Source: Mytilus californianus (taxonomy: Eukaryota > Mollusca > Bivalvia > Mytilida > Mytilidae). Taken from it: a stretch of 64,000 nucleotides of DNA. The notes beneath the pieces were generated by a model, which saw only the letters and a list, made by a program, of their open reading frames with translations, ran no database searches and was not told where the DNA came from. Both the position numbers and the translations under genes were made by a program. Numbering within the stretch: the stretch's first letter is position 1; each line of letters opens with the position of its first letter. Of this stretch, positions 38,181 to 50,490 are shown piece by piece. The stretch spans positions 115,087,588 through 115,151,587 of the forward strand of contig NW_026262734.1 of NCBI RefSeq assembly GCF_021869535.1, written 5' to 3'.

Positions 38181-39698
38181 TAGTGAACACACCATAAGAT
38201 ATATTTTAGACAAAATATATCAGTCAAAAGCTTTTAAAAACAATGTTTAATAAACATGTGATACGAAAATATCACTACTTTCATATTTGATTGACCGAAA
38301 CATGCACAATGGTATATTGCAGTGCCGAAGCGATTTGTCAATGAAAAGTACATTTTCTTCGTATCGGATGGAGAAATAGATCAGGAAATGCACTGAAATA
38401 CTGAAGCGGAGTGGTCTCAAAACTTTACAAAATGAAAATTTTGACTTTTTATCTCGAAAAAATTGAAAGATACGGATGTAATTTAAATTACCAAATGTCT
38501 TTACAACTCCGTGGATGTAAAAGACAGTTCATATTTTCAAAAGTGAGTGAAAACGACATTAATAAGGCTGAATAGAGAGAACTATAGTTTTACAATATGA
38601 ATAAGCACTCAAACTCTTCATTTAATGGCAAAATCAGGAGTTTGAGGACTATAGCAAAGACAGTAACTTAAGATATTTCGTCAAGTACATTTTGAATGAA
38701 AAAATCAACATTTCTTTTCTTTCCATTTTATGAAAAACTGCACCGTAGGAAATGGCTACAAATGGTCTAGTATAGTTATACAAAATACAAGACAGCAGGA
38801 GTTAGAGTCTAGAATATATCAGCATATAGGTGTACAAATGTATGTTGAAATAAAGGTAGCCTGTTTGATAATCCAATTTGTACTTTTTGCCAAGGAGGAG
38901 GAAAAATCAAAAGAATTCTACAAGGTTTAAAAATAAACGACTTCATCAAACTAATTTGACAATCATAGCCAAAAATAAGCGAACTAAACCTGATATTTAG
39001 AGACTTTTTTTTACTCAGGCCCAAGGGTGGTTTGAGTAGTCTTATCACGAAGCTAACTCTGATTTGCAAACAATCTTCAAACTATCACTTTAAAAAGTCG
39101 ACCTTTGAGTAGTTATATTTGAGAGTAAACGTTTGTAATATTAAACACAAATGTAAAATGTGAATGACCGTCAATTGTGGTTCATCGAAAAAAAATTACA
39201 ATAGCGGATTATAGAATTTGATAGAATCATTTGGTAATAGTTTTCATGATTGCTTAGTTAGCTACCTATTTGTAATGCTAAAACGGATTTATCTCGTTGG
39301 TGGTATTTAGGTTTGATTTATGTTATGAGAAATGAAGTGATGCCTAACATATACGTTATCCACTGGTTGTCGTGTATTCTTTTATACATAACAGCTATCA
39401 ATTCCTGAGATAAATTGTCACCTCCTTTTTTTTTTGGTGGTGTCCGTGTTGTGTTCTATTCTTAAGTGTTTTTGTGTATTGCTGAGGAACATTTTCTGTC
39501 GGGAGGTGACTTTTTACTTATTCAGTGAGAGAAGGTTGTTTTTTTCATTATATCTTCTGATATAGTGTTCTCAGTTTTTCTTCCACCCAATGTGACATGA
39601 TTCTAAGTGATAATGTTTGCCGATGATACGTCCGAGTTTATGAATCGAAGTCGCCAGCCTTTTAAGAAAACTTTACATGAATTAGATTGGTATGCATC
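38181..39698. other. Non-coding module backbone (B)
   Basis: No gene. Colinear with 7116-8756. Confidence 0.5.
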
Positions 39699-39707
39699 AT
39701 GCTTAGG

Positions 39708-40045
39708 ATACCGCCTCGGTGGTCTTGTGGCAGCGTGTTTGCTTCGAGTGCGAGAGGTCGTGGGTTAAAACCCTGGCCGGGTCAAACCAAAGACTTGAAC
39801 ATTGGTATTTGCTGCTTCTCCGCTACGCACGCGGTATTAAGGAGTAAGAATAATGTGTCTGGTTGAGGTGATATGTCTTCTCGAGGATTGTTACCTTGTG
39901 AACTTGCACGTTGAAAATCCGGCTCATCGTTTCGGTCTCATGCAAAGCAGGGTTAATATTCATATTACATTAACATGTTCTCGTCCTAAATATGCATATT
40001 AATTTGCCTCTGGACGTTAAGCAGCCTTTCATCATCATCATCAGT
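39708..40045 (+). mobile_element. tRNA-derived SINE with target-site duplication (B)
   Basis: Same insertion as 8766-9103, with ATGCTTAGG at 39699-39707 and 40046-40054. It was therefore inserted before the A/B duplication. Confidence 0.85.
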
Positions 40046-40054
40046 ATGCTTAGG

Positions 40055-41136
40055 TCAATATCCTGTTTAAATAAGTAGTTTGAATTTGTAATTATAAATA
40101 TAGCTGAGATGTTTGATGCCAAAAATTTGTACTGAACACTATAACTTGTTAGATGTTTCGTTTATTGTAATTCGGATTTGAATGAACTTATTAATGGAAC
40201 ATGTAACAAGAAAGTGTTGAAAGTAAATGCAAACTTATTCAAAGAAGTATAACTGTTATGTTTGCTACGAAGAAGGATGAACAATTTCACATATATCTCG
40301 GAAATGTAAGAATGTACAAACATTCATTGTTTGCTTTTGTCAAATTATGTAAGTATTCAATTAACAATTTGAAGTTGTATGCTTGGTGATATTATACATT
40401 CATCAAGGAGAAGGGGTGATGTTAATTCGATTGTTTACCAAAACGAATAATATAGTTTCAACTACAAATCGCAAAAAAAAACCCAGAACATTGCGATCAG
40501 TACAAAGTAAATTTGATCCCGTATACCTTGTATTGAACAGCCAATTGCCACAGTTTTCAATAATTAATACGTCATGTTTACAAATCTGTATATACATCTA
40601 ACATAGAGGTATATACATAGTTATCGTATATTGTTTCACGTTTGAGAACTTATTATATATCTATTCATTTGAACAATTACAAAAAGGAAAAATAAAAGCA
40701 AAACAAATTTTTAAATAAATCATGTTCCACTGAACAACTTACATTTTTTTAACTTTGTAATGCTATATGCATATTACTGTTATTCCTCCGGCTAAAACTG
40801 GTGAATTTGTCTTGTTCCCATGTTATTTATACTGCAAACAGAACCACTTATTACAACTAACCCTAACATAGAAAGGATATTATCATAATAATCAAAGAAC
40901 TATTTAAATCAATACACATATAAAGGTTTTAGCATGTTCAGGGGCTAGAATGAATTTCTGAAAAAAACTTTGGGCATTAATTAAATGGAACCCGCGACTT
41001 GTAACAGCAGTAGTGATTCAGCACTGATATGGGGCAGAGGTGGATCAAATTAGGTTAGAAACAAAAAACAACATAAAACGTTGCTTAGAGGTTTTAAAAT
41101 CAAGAGATCTCTCATTTATGGAAAAAACCATTAAAT
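40055..41136. other. Non-coding module backbone (B)
   Basis: No gene. Colinear with 9113-10340, with about 110 bp near 40250 missing relative to A (9310-9440). Confidence 0.5.
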
Positions 41137-41201
41137 AAAGGCAACAGTAGTATACCGCTGTTCGAAAACTCATAAATCGTTAGAGGTAAAAACAAATCCG
41201 G

Positions 41202-41370
41202 GTTACAAACTAAAACTGAGGGAAACGCATCAAATATAAGAGGAGAACAACGACACAACAAAAAACACAACATTAAAATGTAACGCACACAGAAACGAAC
41301 TATAATATAACAATGGCCATTTTCCTGACTTGGAACAGGACATTTAAAAAAAAAATGGTGGGTTGAACCT
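41202..41370 (-). repeat. Pseudo-LTR, 3' copy
   Basis: Shares 'gagggaaacgcatcaaatat', 'gaacaacgacacaacaaaaa' and 'ccattttcctgacttgg' words in the same order with 47645-47802. Confidence 0.8.
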
Positions 41371-42184
41371 GGTTTTGTGGCATGCCAAACCTCCCGCTTT
41401 TATGGCAACGTCAAACACAACACCAAAATGACAACATCACATGACAGGACCACAATACAAATAAATGGGAGAACATATAGGACAAAGAAACACACAAATA
41501 GTAGCTAACAAATGGTACTAGGCTTAAAATTCAATACGCTAGACGTGCGTCTCGTCCAAACAAGACCAACCAGTGACGCTCAGATGAAAAAAGTATGAAA
41601 GCCAAAACAAGTACAAAGCTGAAGAGCACTGAGGACCAAAACTTCCAGAAAATTGCGCCTAACACGGCCAGGGTTTTCTGCCTGGGACAAGAACACCCTT
41701 ATTATTTAGAATAATTTATAATGTTGCAAACAGTAACTTTTATAAAATGACTATATAATAGATATACATGATAAAACCAAAGTGGGGACTAACTACAGAA
41801 TAAAAACGGATACATTACATAAAACAACTTAATCCAACACATAAAAAAATACACAGCCGAGTTAGCCAAAGCCTCAACGCACAAAGTGACGTCACATTTG
41901 AAATTCTAAAAAAAAAACACACAAAGTGACGTCACATTTGAATTTGTAAAAATATTTCCCAAAAATAAGATAGGATTAGGATTGATTAAAGATTAGATTT
42001 GTAATACTGACATTACATTTATTAATAGCAATGCAAATTACAATACTTATTAATATCAAATGGTAGAAAGGTACCGTGACACGTCTTATAGCAATGCGGT
42101 TTCACACTCAGCAAAACAGTCACAATCGGGAATAAGTCACGTTCGGTAATTAAAAGATCAGACGACGTAATGACAAATCACAAT

Positions 42185-44304
42185 CTAACACGTGGTAAAA
42201 ATGTCCTTAGTTAGTTTGGACAAAGACACATCGTATGGATCAACCAATTCGTGATGGCGTCCGTAAAATTTACGGAGTGTCATTTTTATTCTGTCCAACT
42301 TTGTTGGAGCAGTTTCTGCGTAAGGAGCACACTTCTGTATATGAAGTCCGTATATTGTGAACAAGCACGAGAATAACGTATCAATTGAGATATGTAAACA
42401 CCATACGAAGGGGCAGAGGGTATGTTACTGCTGAGAAATGGGAAATTGATAATTGGGAAGTTGAAATCGTCCCGTTTATCATAGATTTTCGTGTGAAGTC
42501 GTCCATCTGTGTCAATATTAAGGAAAAGATCAAGGAATGAAGCAGTCCTTCTATTATCAGTAGTATCCTTAATTTCAAGTTCACTTGGATATATGAGATG
42601 TAAGTATTAGCTGAAATATGGGTTATTCAATGATAGAACGTCATCAATATATCGGAAAGTAAAATTAAAGAATTTCGCAAGGTGCTTTTTCTTTTTGTCT
42701 TTTAGAAGGTTCTGAATGAATTCTGCTTCATACGAGTACAAAAACAAATCGGCCACTAGGGGTACACAATTAGTTCCCCTTGGAATACCGACTGTCTGTT
42801 GAAATATAAATCCTCCAAACTCAACAAATATATTGTCGATCAAAAAGTCCAGCATTTTGATAATATCATCTTCAGTATATGTTCTGGTAGATTCAGTGTG
42901 GTTTTTCACAAAATATGAATTATTGTAACCCAAAACAAGAAATTTGTATCTACGATTCCCATTTTTATAGAAAAAGTTCTGTTTAATGAGATGGTGAAGT
43001 CGATCCTTCAACTGAGCATGGGGAATAGTAGTGTAAAGCGTAGAAAAATCAAAAGTCTTGATGATGCTCCAAAATTGCAAAGATTGTGATCGAAGATTAA
43101 GCAGTAGATCTTTCGAATTTTTGAGAATCCACATCTGGTAAACACCACTGGTAGAATATATCTCATCACAATATTTTTGAAGCCCATCTTTAACTGTAGA
43201 AAGAATAGTAGTCAGTACTTTAGAAAGATGTTTAGTCGAACATTTTGATGACCCAGCTATGTATCGTTCTTTATATGGAGTTTTGTATAGTTTTGGAATC
43301 CAGTATAATGATGGTACATTTTCTTCGTTTTATTTGATGTTGATACCAAAAGAAAGAAGGACCGATTTGAGATTTTGTAAAATTTTGTTCTTGGTAAATG
43401 ATGTTAAAGAATATGTAGGGTTACCAGTAGTTCTATTTTTTCCAAGCTCTGTTGTGAGACATTGCAAATAATGGTTTTTACATATGAAGATAATATTATT
43501 GGAGGCTTTATCTGCTGGAACAACGACATATTTGTCATGCAAAGAGGATAAAGCATCCACAACATCCTGATTTTTGAAAGGGTTAGTAACTCTTGTGTTC
43601 ATATTGCATCGTAGTTTTTGAATGCGCTTTTGAATGCATAATCGAATAGCTTTGATCCATTCAGACAAAGTGTCCAGTTCTGGTTCGTCTGGTTCGCGCT
43701 TTACCCATTTTCTTGCATAGTCCTCAACTGCATCCATCAGTAACTTGAAATTCTTTTTCCAGTTGATGGGCTGGGAAATTCTATATGTTGGTCCCTTGGC
43801 TAACAACTCTCTTAGTTGTTCATTGGTAACGATGCCTAGGTCACCAGTAATAACATGACCAGCTGGACTATACTTGTATTGTGACGATGCACATGAGTAA
43901 TCCGGAGGCTTGGGTTTCACATCTTTGAGGTTAAAGGCCTCCACAACTCTCTTGTGGTTGAAAATCTTGGATGCAATAGATTTGGTGTAAGTATAAGAAA
44001 TAACAGGTGTAGCTTTATTTTTGAAGTAATCAGATATAGTTTTTTGTACAGATTTCTGATGGAAAATATTGCTAATATTTATAGCATCTAAACCTTTATT
44101 GGCGAATTTTACCTTGAGAAAATTACGTTTTTCCTCATTTTTGGATGTAGTCGATACGGGTTTGAATAGTCTATGGTTAGCAATGTCCATGATTATTGCA
44201 ACTAATATATACAAAACAGAACGAGAACCAGTAACGGAAGTATTTTGGGCCTCTTGAAATAGTAAAAAAAGTTTTGACAATGGAATGGAGTATAATTGAA
44301 CCAA
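42185..44304 (-). pseudogene. Penelope-like RT, tandem copy 2 (no endonuclease)
   Basis: A minus-strand reverse transcriptase. The linker 'SSQYKYSPAGHV' is preceded by Tyr-Ser-Cys at 43891-43899 where CxC is expected. It is followed by 'GIVTNEQLRELLAKGP', 'DKYVVVPADKA', 'FDFSTLYTTIPHAQLKDRL' (motif A region), 'GIPRGTNCVPLVADLFLYSY' and 'FRYIDDVLSL' (catalytic Asp pair intact). An in-frame TAA lies at 43330-43332 where copy 1 has Glu; a second TAA at 42607-42609 is shared with copy 1. Beyond it a frameshift precedes the C-terminus (stop at 42185-42187). No ATG start is evident: homology to copy 1 begins at 'LYSIPLSKL' (44293), directly after copy 1's 3' end. The tandem unit is about 2.39 kb. 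Confidence 0.88.
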
Positions 44305-44566
44305 ACTAAAATCTAATAAATGAAGGGGGGTGATTAATTATCTTTACCATAACACAGGAATATAACAGAAGAGACTTTAAGACATTTGACAAAATCCGAC
44401 GAGAACAACAAATATAATATCAAAATTAAATACATTAATTTGGGATAGAAAGGTACCGTGACACGTCTTATAGCAATGCGGTTTCACGCTCAGCAAAACA
44501 GTCACAATCGGGAAAAAGTCACGTTCGGTAATTAAAAGATCAGACGACGTAATGACAAATCACAAT

Positions 44567-47564
44567 CTAACACGTGGTAAAAATGTCCTTAGTTAGTTTG
44601 GACAAAGACACATCGTATGGATCAACCAATTGGTGATGGCGTCCGTAAAATGTACGGAGTGTCATTTTTAATCTGTCCAACTTTGTTGGAGCAGTTTCTG
44701 CGTAAGGAGCACACTCCTGTATATAAAGTCCGTATAGTGTGAACAAGCACGAGAATAACGTATCAATTGAGATATGTAAAAACCATACGAAGGGGCAGAG
44801 GGTGTGTCACTGCTGAGAAATGGGAAATTGATAATTGGGAAGTTGAAATCGTCCCGTTTATCATAGATTTTCGTGTGAAGACGTCCATCTGTGTCAATAA
44901 TAAGGGAAAGATCAAGGAATGAAGCAGTCCTTCTAGTGTTATTAGTATCCTTAATTTCAAGTTCACTGGGATATATGAGATGTAAGTATTAGCTGAAATA
45001 TGGATCACTCAATGATAGAACATCATCAATATATCGGAAAGTAAAATTAAAGAATTTCGCAAAGTGCTTTTTTTTTTTTGTCTTTTAGAAGGTTCTGAAT
45101 GCATTCTGCTTCATACGAGTACAAAAACAAACCGGCCAGTAGGAGTACACGATTAGTTCCCATTGGAATACCGACTGTCTGTTGAAATATAAATCCTCCA
45201 AACTCAACAAATATATTGTCGATCAAAAAGTCCAGCATTTTGATAATATCATCTTCAGTATATTTTCTGGTAGATTCAGTGTGGTTTTTCACAAAATATG
45301 AATTATTGTAACCCAAAACAAGAAATTTGTATCTACGATTCCCATTTTTATAGAAAAAGCTCTGTTTGATGAGATGGTGAAGTCGATCTTTCAACTGAGC
45401 ATGGGGAATAGTAGTGTTAAGCGTAGAAAAATCAAAAGTCTTTATGTTGCTGCAAAATTGCAAAGATTGCGATCGAAGATTAAGCAGTAGATCTTTCGAA
45501 TTTTTGAGAATCCACATCTGGTTAACACCACTGGTAGAATATATCTCAACACAATATTTGTGAAGCCCATCTTTAACTGTAGAAAGAATATTCAGTACTT
45601 TAGAAAGATGTCTAGTCGAACAGTTTGATGACCCAGCTATGCATCGTTCTTTATATGGAGTTTTGTGTAGTTTTGGTATCCAGAATAATGATGGAATATT
45701 TTCTTCGTTTTCTTTGATGTTGATACCAAAGGAAAGAAGGACAGATTTGTGATTTTGTAAAATTTCGTCCTTGGTAAATAATGTTAAAGAATATGTAGGG
45801 TTACCAGTAGTTCTATTTATTCCAAACTCTGTTGTGAGACATTGCAAATAATGGTTTTTACATATGAAGACAATATTATTGGAGGCTATATCTGCTGGAA
45901 CAACGACATATTTGTCATGCAAAGAGGATAAAGCATCCACAACATCCTGATTTTTGAAAGGGATAGTAACTCTTGTGCTCATATTGCATCGTAGTTTTTG
46001 AATGCGCTTCTGAATGCATGATCGAATAGCTTTGATCTATTCAGACAAAGTGTCCAGTTCTGGTTCGTCTGGTTCGCGCTTTACCCATTTTCTTGCATAG
46101 TCCTCAACTGCATCCATCAGTTACTTGAAATTCTTTTTCCAGTTGATGGGCTGGGGAATTCTATATTTTGGTCCCTTGGCTAACAACTCTCTTAGTTGTT
46201 CATTGGTAACGATGCCTAGGTTACCAGGAATAACATGACCAGCTGGACTATACTTGTATTGTGACGATGCCCATGAGCAATCCAGAGGTTTGGGTTTCAC
46301 ATCTTTGAGGTTAAAGGCCTCCACAACTCTCTTGTGGTTGAAAATCTTGGATGCAATAGACTTGGTGTAAGTATAAGAAATAACAGGTGTAGCTTCATTT
46401 TTGAAGTAATCAGGTATAGTTTTTTGTACAGATTTCTGATGGAAGATATTGCTAATATTTACAGCATATAAACCTTTATTGGCGAATTCTTCCTTAACAA
46501 AATTACGTTTTTCCTCATTTTTGGATGTAGTCGATACGGGTTTGAATAGTCTAATGTTAGCAATGTCCAATTATTGCAATTAATCTATACAAAACAAAAC
46601 GAGAATCAGTAACGGAAGTATTTTGAGCCTCTTGAAAAAGTAAAAAAAGTTTTGACAATGGAATGGAGTATAAATTAGTTCTGATATGATGAATTCCTAA
46701 AGGTTTTTGAACAGACGTTAACAGACTATCAATTGTCACGGTGTGCACAGCAGGTGGTATATATATTTAGTGACCATGACATCTATTTCGTCGAGCAGAA
46801 GTATTAAATAATTGTAATGTATTGACAGTACTACACCTGGGACTAGACAAAATACCTACACCATCAATTTTGTCATTGCATCCATAGGGAATGGTTGTTC
46901 CCAACTCTCTTATCCAAAAGTCTTCTCTTTGTAAACGATACGGTGTACTCAATATGGGGTCATTTGTTGAATGATATATTTTCTCTATATTTTTCATTGA
47001 AACATTAGAATGGTCAGGCTGATTGAAATGTTTATAGAAAAATTTGTTGTTATAAGAACCATTTACATTAGACCGATGATCATTCATTCTAAAATTGTGT
47101 CTTTGTCGAGTTTCTCCGGCGTAGATCAATCCACAAAGAGTACATTCAATACCGTACACAATATTGGAAGCAGTGCAAATCAGATCCTCATGACTGTGTG
47201 TATTGTAACTTTTGGTGGTTAAATTACTTTGAAAGTGGGTATCAGATATTAGTATATCACAGGTTTTACAATTGTTTCGGTTACATTTGGAAATAGAGCA
47301 ATATTGGTGGTTGTCTTTGAAATCTAAAATATCTGAAAGTTGAACAGTACAGGGCCGAATATAAACAAACTTGTCTGAATTTTTATAGTACAATGAGGAT
47401 TCAGAAGACTACACATGTGTCATTTTCATTACATCATTTAAGATGATCCTAGGGACACCTGATAAAATCGGTGTTGTTGTGTCCTTGACAACATCCGATT
47501 GACACCTTGTTATCCTGGGCGGCGTGTCATCCAGTATAATATTTGTTATTCTACTAGTTTTCAT
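44567..47564 (-). pseudogene. Penelope-like element with N-terminal GIY-YIG endonuclease, linker and RT
   Basis: The frame starts at an ATG at 47562-47564. Order: about 50 residues, a TAG (47409-47411), then a Cys cluster 'CSISKCNRNNCKTC' (the zinc-binding motif of Penelope endonucleases). The GIY-YIG domain follows: 'VYGIEC', 'YAGETRQR', 'FRMNDHR', 'REDFWIRELGT'. A TAA (46768) comes before the 'GIHHIRTNLYSIPLSKL' linker. The CxC site reads Cys-Ser-Trp (46271-46279). The RT has 'FDFSTLNTTIPHAQLKDRL', 'GIPMGTNRVLLLAGLF' and 'FRYIDDVLSL'. Other lesions: a 2-bp deletion near 46569, TAA at 46121, TAG near 46036, a frameshift in a T-run near 45071 and the TAA shared with copy 2 at 44989-44991. The stop that ends the C-terminus is at 44567. 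Endonuclease before RT matches the permuted Naiad order; canonical Penelope elements have it after RT. None of the stops is TGA. Confidence 0.88.
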
Positions 47565-47644
47565 GCTGTTAGGCTACCGGACTGGTAGAATCCTCGGGGA
47601 TAGATTGTCCACCAGCAGAGATTCCGGTCCGGTGGTGATCAATA

Positions 47645-47802
47645 AAGGCAAACTAAAACCGAGGGAAACGCATCAAATATAACATGTGAACAACGACACA
47701 ACAAAAACACAACATTAAAATGTAACACACACAGAAACGAACTATAATATAACAATGGTCATTTTCCTGACTTGGTACAGGACATTTTAAGAAAAAAATG
47801 GT
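47645..47802 (-). repeat. Pseudo-LTR, 5' partial copy
   Basis: Partial copy of the element's 3' tail (compare 41202-41370). It sits at the minus-strand upstream edge and abuts the target sequence 'acatttgttgtctttga'. Confidence 0.8.
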
Positions 47803-49067
47803 GACATTTGTTGTCTTTGATTGTGTATAAACTTAAACTAAGAAGCATTCCAGATATACATATAAAAAAACTTAGGCATATTTAGAGTTGTCCTTTTCAG
47901 GGACGGACAAAACAAACAAAAGCTCAATGTATGTTTGTTTACCGATGTAAGAGGATGGAGAGGCATTATCAATTTAAGGGACTTATAAAATCAAAGCAGA
48001 TGAATAGCGTGTACAGTATTATGAATTCAGAAACATCACCAATAGAAAAAAATAGGTAAATACTGTTTAACCTCACTAGACGAACAATTTGACAAAAACC
48101 ATTTTTTTTATATTCTTGTTCAGACAGACGTTTACTTTATACGTTCTTGTTCAAGCAGAAGCATTTGGCAAATAAAAGTGGCCATATGTTATAAAAATAT
48201 TAACTTCCTTAGTTTTATATTATGCACAGTTTAATTCTTATGGAATAAATAAAGTAAAAGATAACTAGGACTTGAATACTATTGATTACATATATAAACA
48301 GATAGAAGAAAGTATGAAAAATGAAGCCCTTTCTGTTATGATTTTTACTTTGGTAGATGCATAATATTTTGCCTGGTCAAGTTATTGTAATGACCACATC
48401 ATCTACCACTATTGTACAATTATGTACACAACACCCGCTATGTAATATGTCTACTATATTGTTCAAATAAATAATAGATCTCCTTTCAACTCAATAGGCT
48501 TAATGTGTAATAGTAATTAGAATAGCAAAAGTACGAAAATAATTTTTATAAAGTTAAAAATATAAATACGCATAACAAGATTAAAATAATGATGTATAGA
48601 TAAATACACTTGGAATGATTAATATAATTTGATTTGCTTTTTCTTTCGCATTTGAATTTCCACCCGGAAATGAAATATTTATAATACGTGGACCCTGTGA
48701 GTATACGTAAAAGAGGATTTAAAGATGAAAAAAAAGGATCTCAAATAGTTTTTCAAAAGATACCAAAGGAACAACCAAAAAGCATAAGTAGAAGACAAAC
48801 TGACAACACAATGGCATAAACTAAAGAAAAAAGACCGTTTACAAAACATTGCATAGAAACTTAGGACTAAGCAACACAAAATAAATAAAAATACCGGGGG
48901 TAAACGCAGGTGATCCAGGAGGGTATGGAGATCCACACACTTAAGCATAACTTTTCCTTTCATTATAAAATTTAATTGCACCTGTGTTATCGTAAAAACT
49001 TAGAATAAACAAACCATATGACACAGTGCAAGTAGACAAAACCTACTTTATTCCTCATACTTCATAC
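47803..49067. other. Non-coding module backbone (B)
   Basis: No gene. Colinear with 10345-11740, with about 85 bp lost near 48310 and about 60 bp near 49005. Confidence 0.5.
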
Positions 49068-49169
49068 CTTATCCTCTTGATTGGGATCTATATTTGATGT
49101 TTCGAGTAACAGTTTGACCATTTCGAGTTCTCCACTTCTAACAGCTTTGTGTAAAACAGTGTTCCCATC
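49068..49169 (-). CDS. Ankyrin-repeat exon, intact (B)
   Basis: A 102 bp exon, paralog of 11741-11842, coding one ankyrin repeat ('DGNTVLHKAV', 'GELEMVKLLLE', 'IDPNQEDK'). On the minus strand it has acceptor 'tatttcag' and donor 'gtatgaag', both phase 0. It lies in series with 49594-49695, also phase 0, so the two would splice in frame. Confidence 0.78.
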
Positions 49170-49593
49170 CTGAAATACACCGTTGAAATATTTACAGTTC
49201 TTACCTATATTCTGTTAGAAAATTAAATGTTATTACAGGTATGTAAGAGTTTAAATAAATACATTCAATAATAAACTCAGTTTTTTAATACATGAATATA
49301 AGTTACGTGTCAACAATTTGTGGGTATCGAGTTTGATTGCTGATTAAATTTGATTCCACCTCACTCGAATATCCAATTGAATGTTTATTTTTCTTCATAA
49401 AACCACCATGCCAAACAGCAACTGAATTACACACTGTAGATGACTTTGCATTCCTTGTGAATATTGTACGTCTGTTTCCCTTTGAGGTTTAAAGATTAGT
49501 TGTAAGTGGGTACTAATATGTAAATTAAGGCTGACAATTGTTTAGGTCGACCACGCAACGTTTGAAAATCCTCTCAAGTGGTACAATCCATAC

Positions 49594-49695
49594 CTTATAT
49601 ACTTTGTTTGGATCTATAGTTGTTCTTTCTAATAACAATTTTACTATTTTGAAATGTTCTTTTTCTACAGCTATGTCAAATGGAGTGTTCCCATC
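49594..49695 (-). CDS. Ankyrin-repeat exon, intact (B only)
   Basis: A 102 bp minus-strand exon, 34 codons, beginning 'DGNTPFDIAV', then 'HFKIVKLLLERTTIDPN', ending at donor 'gtatgg'; acceptor 'cttttttag'. Phase 0 at both ends. A lacks it through the deletion at about 12254; C has a decayed version (21430-21528). Confidence 0.78.
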
Positions 49696-50384
49696 CTAAA
49701 AAAGAAATGCTACGATGTTCAGAGAACTAAAAGAAAATGAAGAAACATGTACGAATCTTATCTGAATAATGTTGTAGGCAATAATTCATTTTGATATTTC
49801 AATAAAATAAGGCAAATGACACAATCATTTAATTAAGAATATATAAAATAAAATCATTTTCACTTAACATGTTTAAGTACATTGCATTTCTTTTGAAACA
49901 GTATATTTGTATTAATCTAATTTTGTAACTTCTGTACACAAAACATGGTCACGGTGAAGTATTTTCCCCTCTCGTATAAATTGACAAAGATTGCCAGTTT
50001 CCCAACCGAAGGTCGGTGGTTTTCTTTGTTTACTCCAGCTCTTTCCACCAAAAAAAAAAAAAAAAACTGGTCGCCTTGATGTGGCTACTATCATAAAACG
50101 TGGTATTAAACATGTTATTCAACAACAAACCAATGAACCAACAAAACCTTGGTAAAACTCATATAATGAGAGTTGGTATCATTACGGCCAGACTTCAAGA
50201 CAGAGTTATCAGTGAAGACAATATAAATAGGATAAGATGAAACTTAAGCTGTCAAAAGTTTATAGCAGAAACAAACAAATTGCCTTATCTACGTCATTTG
50301 ATACCAGGTGGAAAGTTATTTCATTGGGAATCAAATCACATCTTCTAATATAACTGTATCTTCTGTTTTTTAAACCTTAAGTAC

Positions 50385-50490
50385 AGAAGAGAATGAGGTG
50401 CATATTATATTGACATTATTTTTGCTATATCCAGTTTTCCTCTTCCGTTTTCAGCAGGTACATGTAGAACAATGTTGCAGTCATAAAATA
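50385..50490 (-). pseudogene. Decayed ankyrin-repeat exon (B only)
   Basis: The minus-strand reading has 'CNIVLHVPAENGRGKLDIAK' followed by a stop. It keeps the LH and A-x-NG ankyrin positions but has no intact donor. Confidence 0.5.

Larger units (their letters stand above)
41137..47802 (-). mobile_element. Compound Penelope-like (Naiad-type) insertion, B only
   Basis: A 6.7 kb block interrupts sequence that is continuous in A ('attaaatctacatttg', about 10340-10355). In minus-strand order it holds a partial terminal repeat (47802-47645), an endonuclease-linker-RT coding region (47564-44567), a second, 5'-truncated RT copy (44304-42185) and a long 3' tail (42184-41137). The 3' tail contains a sequence of about 160 bp (41202-41370) that repeats the 5' terminal piece, i.e. 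a pseudo-LTR. Two TGACGTCA palindromes lie 40 bp apart in the tail (41887-41894, 41927-41934). No clear target-site duplication; about 3 bp of target seem lost. Confidence 0.85.

Noticed and set aside
46767-47393. Endonuclease ORF starting at 47393
   Set aside because: That codon is TTG; the frame reaches an ATG at 47564 through one TAG, so the shorter ORF is not the natural start.
44567-47564. Selenocysteine-encoding Naiad, as reported for some clam elements
   Set aside because: The in-frame stops I can place are TAA or TAG, not TGA, and the endonuclease cysteines are encoded as Cys. No SECIS-like fold was noticed.
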